Source: CAWGAJ01 sp963820545 (GTDB taxonomy: Bacteria; Planctomycetota; Planctomycetia; Pirellulales; Thermoguttaceae). From it: 64,000 nt of DNA. Below the pieces are notes generated by a model that saw only the letters and a list, made by a program, of their open reading frames with translations, made no database searches and was not told where the DNA came from. Of this stretch, positions 57,638 through 64,000 are shown in pieces. The position numbers and the translations under genes are program-made. How positions within the stretch are numbered: the stretch's first letter is position 1; each line of letters begins with the position of its first letter. The stretch is taken from NCBI GenBank assembly GCA_963820545.1, contig CAWGAJ010000004.1, forward strand, positions 124,001 through 188,000. The letters are read 5' to 3'.

Positions 57638-58123
57638 CTATTCCTTACTCTCCAATCCCTTTTGCATTTCCGCAATTGCCTCCACAACCACTTCCACCGC
57701 CCGGGGGATGGAGGCTTCGACAGCGGGCGTACACCGCTGGCCAAAAGTTAGTATATCCGCGGCCTCGATTCCCACAAGCATAATATGCTCATTTTTCGGC
57801 AAGGCGACTCCGGCCTTGCGGCCGAATTCCAAAGCCGTGGGCAAGTTGACGTCGTGGGCCGAGGCGCTCCGTTGCGTAGGGATCGACTCGGGAGTGAGGC
57901 GGAGGATGGCACCGGGCGGGGCGCCGCTACAGACGGCGTCGATGATAATTGCCCGATCAAAACCGATCATTCGCTCCATCAGCCTCAGCCCGCCCCAATA
58001 ATCTTCCCCTACCTCAATCTCCGGCCGACCGGCCAAAAGCGGCTTTAAGGCCTCCGCCACGCGCAGACCCACGCTGTCATCGCTCACCAGCGGATTGCCC
58101 AGGCCAAGCACGAGTATTTTCAT
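57638..58123 (-). CDS. Hydrogenase maturation endopeptidase, M52 family
   Basis: A 161-residue HycI/HyaD/HoxW-type protease that trims the large hydrogenase subunit after nickel insertion. The start KILVLGLGNPLVSDDSVGLR has the metal-site Asp residues; IIIDAVCSGAPPGAI and SAHDVNLPTALEFG give the second Asp and His. It probably begins the hyp operon. The C-terminal GLESKE and stop come from a GGGATTGGAGAGTAAGG tract. Confidence 0.9.
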   Translation of the reverse strand: MKILVLGLGNPLVSDDSVGLRVAEALKPLLAGRPEIEVGEDYWGGLRLMERMIGFDRAIIIDAVCSGAPPGAILRLTPESIPTQRSASAHDVNLPTALEFGRKAGVALPKNEHIMLVGIEAADILTFGQRCTPAVEASIPRAVEVVVEAIAEMQKGLESKE

Positions 58124-58172
58124 GGAAATGACGAACCTGTCCCCTTCATGGTTGTATTAGAGGGCCCTGGAA

Positions 58173-59275
58173 TTATTGGGCGCACCGGCGCCCGACATGA
58201 AACAAGCCGCCCGCGCCGATAACCAGCACAAGCCACGTTGCCGGCTCGGGCACGGGAGTTAGCAGAAAAGCATGGGTATTACCGCCGTATGTGCCGTAAC
58301 CCACGATATAGCCCGAGTTGTTGATCCCTTCGGCCGATTGGAATAGCCAACCGGTTCCTGAACTATCCAGAAGATTAGGATCGTTGAGATCCCTGATTGT
58401 AGTATCATAAACGAATGCATGCATTATGGAACTGTTTGTGTACGAGTTTCCCACCACCCACCCGTTGTCATTGACGGCCATTGCCACGGTGTCTCTGGCC
58501 AAAGTTCCTAAATCCCGCATGCCGAGTCCTGAGGTGTATCTGAAGGCATGATTATAATTGCTTCCGCTGACGGTGCTGGTGCCCACTACTTGTCCATTGT
58601 TGTTGATGTCCCGCGCCCGCTGGAGCCTGTGGTCCCTTCCAGCAATCCCAAGTCATTCATTTGCGTTCCATCATAAAGAAAAGCATGCGTGACGCCGCTA
58701 ACGGTGAATTCTCCCACCGCATGGCCATTGTTGTTGATTCCATACCCAATGCTAGTGGTAGCGCCTGCCTTGTGGATGTCATGTAATGTCCCATCGTATA
58801 TGAAAGCATGCCCATAGCCGCCGACGATCATGCTGCCGGTGATCAAGTCGCTATCATTGATGTCTCGCGCATAAGTGTTGGATGAATATGATGAATCCAG
58901 GTCTGTCATATTCACGCCGTCGTAAAGGAAGGCGTGGTAATTGTATCCCCCGATATTCGACCAGCCCACGACCTTACCGGCGGTATTAATGGCTTGGGCG
59001 GTACTGGAATTTCCCCCGGAAAGCACGCCGAGATTTTTCATGGGCGGCGCACTGTTGGAATCATAGAGAAAGGCGCGGTCGTCGTTACTGCCGTTGGAGG
59101 AATAACCGACCACTTTTATGCTGCTGTTGCTGTTGCTGATGTCAAAGGCCTCGCTGAATGTTCCTCCCAGAGTGCCCAAATCCGTGACATGATAAAGCAG
59201 ATCCCCCCAAGCTGACGCCACGTTGAATGTCGACAACAATGCACCCGCGACAAGAACAAGCGTGATGTATTTCAT
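58173..59275 (-). CDS. PEP-CTERM protein with HAF repeats, frameshifted
   Basis: About 367 residues. Signal peptide MKYITLVLVAGALLSTFNVA. The body has HAF repeats of the type YHVTDLGTLGGTFSEAFDIS and INTAGKVVGWSNIGGYNYHA, each a beta-propeller-like blade with an HAFLYD motif. The C-terminus VPEPATWLVLVIGAGGLFHV plus basic residues is a PEP-CTERM sorting signal, implying processing by an exosortase and export to the surface. The frame breaks near 58600-58625, where the corrected reading is RDINNNGQVVGTSTVSG. Confidence 0.85.
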
Positions 59276-59559
59276 GGTTTTTTTCTTTTTTATTCTTAGA
59301 TGAACATGTCCTGCAATAGGCTGATTAAACAACCTCCCGGCGCTTGACAAAGACAATTTCCTCAATTACAGAAGTAAAGAAACGCCTTCGCTGGGAAACG
59401 TTGAAAAGAGAACCCCCAAAAAAATCCACCATGTCCGATTGCAGTGCAAAGGTGATCAAGGGGCGCGTTACTGATTCACTGGGAAAAAAGGCCATAATTA
59501 ATCAAATATGATGATAGATAATCGCCAATTTGTCAAGATAATTATGTCCCAGGTGGGAT

Positions 59560-61537
59560 TTACATTTTTTCCACCACCTTTATGCCCAATAGTTCCAGGC
59601 CCTTTTGGATGGTTCGGGCCGTGAGGTCGCACATTAGCAGGCGGCTTTGACGCAAAGCCTCGCTTTCGGCCCGCAGCACGTGACACTGCTCGAAAAAGGT
59701 TGAGTAGCGGTTTGCCAGCTCAAAAAGATAGGCCGTAAGCTGGTTGGGACGGTAGTCGGCCGCGGTCAGGTCCAAGGTCTCGGCAAAGCGCAAGAGTTCC
59801 AAGGCCAATGCCCTTTCCGCGGGCGCGGTAAACATAATGTCCGCCCCCGAGGCCCGCAAGCGCTCGGCATCCACGTTGCCCTTGGCAAAGATACTGCGCA
59901 CCCGGGCGTAGGCGTATTGCATATAGGTGGCTGTATTGCCGTTCATGGCCAGCATCTTGTCGTAGCTGAACACGTAATCGCTGGTGCGGTTCTGGGAAAG
60001 GTCGGCGTATTTCAGCGCCCCGATGCCCACGATCTCGGCGATTTCCTGGCGGTTCTGTAGGGAGAGCTCAGGACCGTCGGGCTTGGCGTCGTCGTTGGCG
60101 GCCACGATTTCCGCGGCGCGGCGCACGGCCTCGTCCAGCAGGCTTTCCAGGCCCACGGTCTCTCCCGATCGGGTTTTAAACGGCCGGCCGTCTTCGCCCA
60201 GCACCGTGCCGAAACTGACGTGCTGCAATTCCACGTCGTTGTAGCCCCAGAGCCTTGCCGCGGCGAAAAGCTGCTGGAAATGCAGGCTCTGCCGATGGTC
60301 TACGACATACAAGATGGCATCGGGCCGCCAGGTGTCCAGGCGATAACGGATCGTGGCCAAATCGGTGGTGGCATACAAGAACGCCCCGTCCTGCTTGCGG
60401 ATGATCAGCGGCGCTTCTTGCCCGGCGATGAAAATACAAATCGCTCCCTCGCTTTCCCGGGCGATGCCCTTGGCAAGCAATTCATCCACCACGGACGGCA
60501 AACGGTCCTCATAAAAGCTCTCGCCCAGAGTGTGGTCGAAGTGAATGTCCAGACGTTTATAAATCCCCTGGATTTCTTCCTCGCAGAACGGCAAAAATTC
60601 CTCCCACAAGCCACGGTTTTCCGGATCGCCGGCATGTAGTTTGGCGGTTTCCGCCAGCACTGATTCGGCTATTCCCTGGTGATTTCTCGCTAAGCCAGAG
60701 AGTTGTAGATCTGCCTCAATTTTCGCGACCCGTTGAGATCTATCCTCTTCCTCCGCGATCTCCTGCTGAACTTTCTCTACAATTTTTTGCGTTTGAGCAC
60801 ATTCCTCAAGATGAGGATAAAGTTTCTTTAGGGCATCAGTGATCTGTACTTGGTCTGATGGATCTAGGTTAAGGAATTCTTTGAGTTTTGGCAATCTTTT
60901 CTCAAGCCATTCTTTGTCCAGCCAGTAGCCGATCAGCACAGCAGTAAGCCGATAGAGCCGGGCCAGCTCCGCGACGGGATTTTGCCGAAAAGCCTCGGCG
61001 TTCAGAAAATGCTTGTATCCATAAAGAATCATGCCAAACTGCGTGCCCCAGTCGCCGATGTGATTGTCGCTGATGATCCGGTGCCCGAGAAAACACAGCG
61101 TGCGGCAAAGCGCATCGCCGATCACCGTGGAGCGGATATGCCCGACGTGCATGGGCTTGGCCACGTTGGGGGCGGAATAATCGATCACGTATATGCGCGG
61201 CAGTTCGACCGGCGCAATGCCCAAGCGTTGATCTTGTGCCGCCGCGCACAACTGCTCGATAATCCACTCGTCTTTCAAGCGCAGATTGATGAATCCCGGG
61301 CCGGCAATCTGGGGCGATTTGCAGAGATCGTTCACTTCCAGCCGGCGCACAATTTCTGCGGCCACCTCGCGCGGCGGCGCCCCAGTGCTTGCCCAGCGGC
61401 ATCGATAGGTTGGCTTGATAGTCCCCGAATTTCGCCTCCTGACTGGGACGAACCTGATCGAGATACTCGTCGGGCGCTTCGATCAATCCGGTCAGTGCGG
61501 CGCGAAAACGCGATTTCAGTTGCGTAAGAATATTCAT
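59560..61537 (-). CDS. argS: Arginyl-tRNA synthetase, frameshifted
   Basis: ArgRS charges tRNA-Arg; it is essential. About 658 residues. The Arg-tRNA N-terminal domain is MNILTQLKSRFRAALTGLIE and KFGDYQANLSMPLGK. The class I core has VIDYSAPNVAKPMHVGHIRS (HVGH) and PFKTRSGETVGLESLLDEA, where KTRSG replaces KMSKS as in many ArgRS. The C-terminal DALR anticodon domain ends LLMCDLTARTIQKGLELLGI. The frames join near 61380-61400. Because the cell needs this protein, a real disabling mutation is unlikely. It is followed upstream by rsfS. Confidence 0.93.
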
Positions 61538-61559
61538 GCTGAAAGAAAATGCTCGGGAA

Positions 61560-61994
61560 TCATCCGTTTAGCCGCGGCACTTGTACCGCGGGTTTCTCTT
61601 CCCGCGGTTTGTAGGGAACCCGTTTAGCGTGGCCCCAAAGTTGTTCCAGGGCATAGTAAGCGCGGGTTTCGGGCTCGAATAGATGCACCACCACGTCGCC
61701 GTAATCGAGCAGTATCCAACGGCTCTCCACGTATCCTTCTATTCCCAGGCGCCGGTCCCCTTCTTCTTCCATCACGCGGTCGATTTCTTCGCTCATGGCG
61801 TGCAATTGCCGCCGGCTGGCGCCGCTTACGATCACAAAAAAATCGAACATCGAGCTGAGCTCGCGCATGTCGAGAACTACGATGTTGCCGCCGCGGTTGT
61901 CTTCAGCGGTGCGGGCGGCCAGATGCGCCCGACGCAGTGCTTGAGCCGATCTGTTTTCCACGGTCTCCTCAAGGCGGCCAATGCTAGGCTTCAC
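61560..61994 (-). CDS. rsfS: Ribosome silencing factor RsfS
   Basis: RsfS binds L14 of the large ribosomal subunit and blocks subunit joining in poor nutrient conditions. The 144-residue protein has VVLDMRELSSMFDFFVIVSG, SRRQLHAMSEEIDRVMEE, GYVESRWILLDYGDVVVHLF and YALEQLWGHA, all in family order. The last residues (AVQVPRLNG) are read from a GCCGCGGCACTTGTACCGCGG-type palindrome, extending the normal end. It lies upstream of argS on the same strand. Confidence 0.94.
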   Translation of the reverse strand: MKPSIGRLEETVENRSAQALRRAHLAARTAEDNRGGNIVVLDMRELSSMFDFFVIVSGASRRQLHAMSEEIDRVMEEEGDRRLGIEGYVESRWILLDYGDVVVHLFEPETRAYYALEQLWGHAKRVPYKPREEKPAVQVPRLNG

Positions 61995-62139
61995 GTGCGA
62001 CCTCGCAAATGGGTGGAAGGTCTATGCGGCCTATTATACATAAACCGCGGGGGTTCGGCGAGAGGCCAATGGCAACAGTGGCGCAGAGCCGGAAAGCTTT
62101 AAGACCAAGGACCTTTCCGTCTGGAAATAACATAGCAAA

Positions 62140-62967
62140 TTATTGCTGTCCCGGTGAGTAATCGCTGGAGTACTGCTTTTGTTGTTGTTTTTGTTCGGCC
62201 ACTTTGACGGCCGTGGCGGCGATTTGCATACCGGCTTGGATTTCTTGCGGGCTGAAGTAAGGCTCGCTGGCGCCGTTGGCATGTCGCAGACGTTTGGCGG
62301 CCAGTTCCTGCCAGCTCATGTTGTTGTTCAGGTTCCAGGCCGCAGCCTGGGCCGCACGCTGATTGAGCTGACCGCTGCCCATCATGCGGCAGAGTTTCTG
62401 TACGGCGGGATTGTTGGTAAAGCTTTCGATGGGCTTGATTTCGTAAGGAACGGCCGCGTGGGGCTCTTCTTTGCCGTGTTCCAGGCATACGGTGGGCACA
62501 CGAAGCTGGCCCACCTTTTCCGGAGCCACGTTGAAGAATCCGCCGCCGCCCATGCCGCCCATGCCGCCACCGCCCATGCCGCCGCCGACACCCTGACTCC
62601 CGCCGCCTCCACCATATCCGCCGCCGCCCGGCCTGCCACCACCACCAGCGCCGACGCCAGCCCCTCCTGGCCGGACTTGCGCCAATACGGGTACGCCCGC
62701 GAATGCCTCGGGCAATTTTATGCTCAAAGGCTTATCCGTTTTATTCTCGATCAGCACGCGGCATTGTGTGGAATCCTTGGGGATCAGTTTGACGTTGATT
62801 TGGCCCTTCTCGATGGCGCTAAACATCTCGACCGTCGGCGGATCCTGACTGAGTGCGCCGGCTTTCGTTATGCGCCGCTCTCCGGCGTTCAACAAGGTCG
62901 GAATCAATCCTATGGCAATTGCCAAGCATAGCCAGGACAATCGCTCTTTGCGCTTCAGGATAGTCAT
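62140..62967 (-). CDS. Secreted glycine-rich protein of unknown function
   Basis: A 275-residue protein. Signal peptide with RLSWLCLAIAIGLIPTLLNA. A beta-rich region (IEKGQINVKLIPKDSTQCRV, NKTDKPLSIKLPEAFAGVPV) is interrupted by a Gly-rich stretch of about 45 residues (near 100-145). A second part reads NVAPEKVGQLRVPTVCLEHG and a helical C-terminus has AAWNLNNNMSWQELAAKRL. Such proteins are common in planctomycetes. The C-terminal Gln-rich tail EQKQQQKQYSSDYS is low complexity. Confidence 0.75.
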   Translation of the reverse strand: MTILKRKERLSWLCLAIAIGLIPTLLNAGERRITKAGALSQDPPTVEMFSAIEKGQINVKLIPKDSTQCRVLIENKTDKPLSIKLPEAFAGVPVLAQVRPGGAGVGAGGGGRPGGGGYGGGGGSQGVGGGMGGGGMGGMGGGGFFNVAPEKVGQLRVPTVCLEHGKEEPHAAVPYEIKPIESFTNNPAVQKLCRMMGSGQLNQRAAQAAAWNLNNNMSWQELAAKRLRHANGASEPYFSPQEIQAGMQIAATAVKVAEQKQQQKQYSSDYSPGQQ

Positions 62968-63495
62968 GACAAAAGTCTCCCGCGAATCTTCACTTAGATT
63001 ATCTGCACAGGACGGCAGAATTGATCGTTCACCTCAACTCTATACAGCCTAATTGATTTGAGCAAGAAAGCCAAGTAAAAAAGCCTAACTGGGAAGTTTC
63101 TGAAAGGCTTATGCTTAACTCTTTAGAGGGGTGTTAAACGCGGTTTTTCACCTACGATCATCGTTGCCTGATTCTCAACTGCCATCCACGAAGGGGAATG
63201 TGACTGAATGAAGATTCTTTCCGACATCGGGTCTTATTTGTGTGGTATTTAATGAATAAGCATACTTGTCATAATCCAGCCTTGTAAAAATAAAAAAACT
63301 CCCGCGATCTCAGACAAGCGTGCCCAATTGAACACTCCCTCCCTAATTCCCGCCTTAATTCATAAACGTCCCCCCCGAATATATGATTGTTGACAGTAAA
63401 GCAGTCTGTTCTGTAAACTTTTCGGTTTATTAAATTTGTGCTTATATTATCCCTGATATAAGCATTCCCTCATTCCGCTTAGGAGTACCTGAAGC
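62968..63495. other. Intergenic region upstream of hppA
   Basis: About 530 AT-rich bases between divergent genes. A possible promoter lies at 63390-63419 and a site AGGAG at 63481-63485. No small gene or RNA was recognised in the rest. Confidence 0.5.
63390..63419 (+). promoter_or_regulatory. Possible hppA promoter
   Basis: TTGACA (63390-63395), 18 bases, TAAACT (63414-63419). An alternative -10 (TATATTAT-like) lies near 63442. The leader would be about 70 bases. Confidence 0.4.
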
Positions 63496-64000
63496 ATGTT
63501 TAATCGTAACGATCCAAGTCGTGGACCGGCCAAACGCACGTCGCACAGGATGCGCGTCTTATGGTTATTGTTTTTGACGGTGGGCATCCTTTCGGCCGCA
63601 GGCTGGATGTTCCAGCAGCCCGAGGCCGCGGAATCGGGGGCAGGCGCAGAGCAAACAGCCGGTACCACAATTACCCTTTGGGAACCGCTGGTCAGTGGCA
63701 AGTACATGACGTATGAGAAGATTGCATTGGTCTCCAACGTGTTCATTGCCCTGGCGGGTTTGATCTATGCCGGGCTGTTGGTCAAGGAAGTGTATAGCGC
63801 TCCGAAAGGCACCCCGCGCATGCAAGAGATTGCCCAAGCCGTGCGCGAAGGCGCAAATGCTTATCTCTATCGGCAATTCCGCGTGGTGGGCGTGCTGATC
63901 GTGCTGATTACAGTCGCGTTATACTTTGCTGCGCAACAATCCAACTTGCAGCCCGAAATTTGTTGGGGCCGAGCGGCTGCGTTTTTCGTTGGCTCGTGTT
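63496..64000 (+). CDS. hppA: Membrane-bound proton/sodium pyrophosphatase, partial
   Basis: The first 168 residues of an ion-pumping inorganic pyrophosphatase; the frame is open at the window edge. The N-terminus has a helix (VLWLLFLTVGILSAAGWMFQ) and a long acidic loop, then helix KIALVSNVFIALAGLIYAGL and the family signature GTPRMQEIAQAVREGANAYL followed by YRQFRVVGVLIVLITVALYF. The enzyme couples PPi hydrolysis to H+ or Na+ export; which ion cannot be told here. AGGAG lies ten bases before the ATG. Confidence 0.88.
   Translation, partial: MFNRNDPSRGPAKRTSHRMRVLWLLFLTVGILSAAGWMFQQPEAAESGAGAEQTAGTTITLWEPLVSGKYMTYEKIALVSNVFIALAGLIYAGLLVKEVYSAPKGTPRMQEIAQAVREGANAYLYRQFRVVGVLIVLITVALYFAAQQSNLQPEICWGRAAAFFVGSC

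Noticed and set aside
1..64000. tRNA or rRNA genes
   Set aside because: Spacers were read for TPsiC-loop-like words and cloverleaf arms and none was found; a tRNA scan would be decisive.

Overview
The window looks like a piece of a planctomycete chromosome, moderately GC-rich and probably from the Pirellulales side of the phylum. Pointers are a DUF1559 protein, a PEP-CTERM/HAF-repeat exported protein, a GAF-HlyD / HlyD / PqqD-M50 gene trio, LptA/OstA-like and glycine-rich exported proteins, GT-C-like membrane proteins fused to TPRs, and a very large hybrid kinase. No rRNA, tRNA or CRISPR array was seen. At least 14 genes are split by frameshifts, including argS. Several of the breaks are one-base losses in short homopolymers, so most are probably assembly errors; each such gene is annotated over its full reconstructed span.

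Layout. 0.2-9 kb (+): an LptA/OstA-like envelope protein, a GT-C-like membrane protein, hpt, a GT4 glycosyltransferase and a TMTC/OGT-like membrane-TPR protein. 9-12 kb (-): a YugP-type zinc peptidase and another GT-C-like protein. 12.3-14.3 kb: a complete 1979-bp IS1595-family element with 24-bp inverted repeats, a 6-bp flanking duplication and low-GC passenger genes. 14.7-21.5 kb (+): the GAF-HlyD / HlyD / PqqD-M50 trio, then larC. 21.6-30.9 kb: housekeeping and small exported genes (yyaL, panB, gap, a methyltransferase, DUF1559, a transglutaminase lipoprotein). 31.5-41 kb: TPR protein, triple-REC regulator and a CHASE-PAS-HK-REC-REC-HPt kinase convergent with it. 41.4-47 kb: an MA-type peptidase, a VapBC-like pair, DUF3841, carA, a candidate small RNA and an alaC-like aminotransferase.

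47.3-58.1 kb (-) is the most interesting part. A complete [NiFe]-hydrogenase maturation cluster (M52 protease, cNMP-binding protein, hypA, hypB, hypF, hypC, hypD, hypE) is followed by a two-gene NLR-like module: a 121-residue protein and an NB-ARC/TPR protein that share an N-terminal amyloid-like motif. The module ends directly against a second, partial hypE 3' end. 58-64 kb holds the PEP-CTERM protein, argS, rsfS, a secreted glycine-rich protein and the start of a membrane pyrophosphatase.

The spacers are unusual throughout. They hold several different palindrome families, two of which have been inserted in frame into hypF and the transglutaminase gene. Many genes also end inside low-complexity tracts that are purine- and G-rich on the sense strand and supply the last codons and stop.
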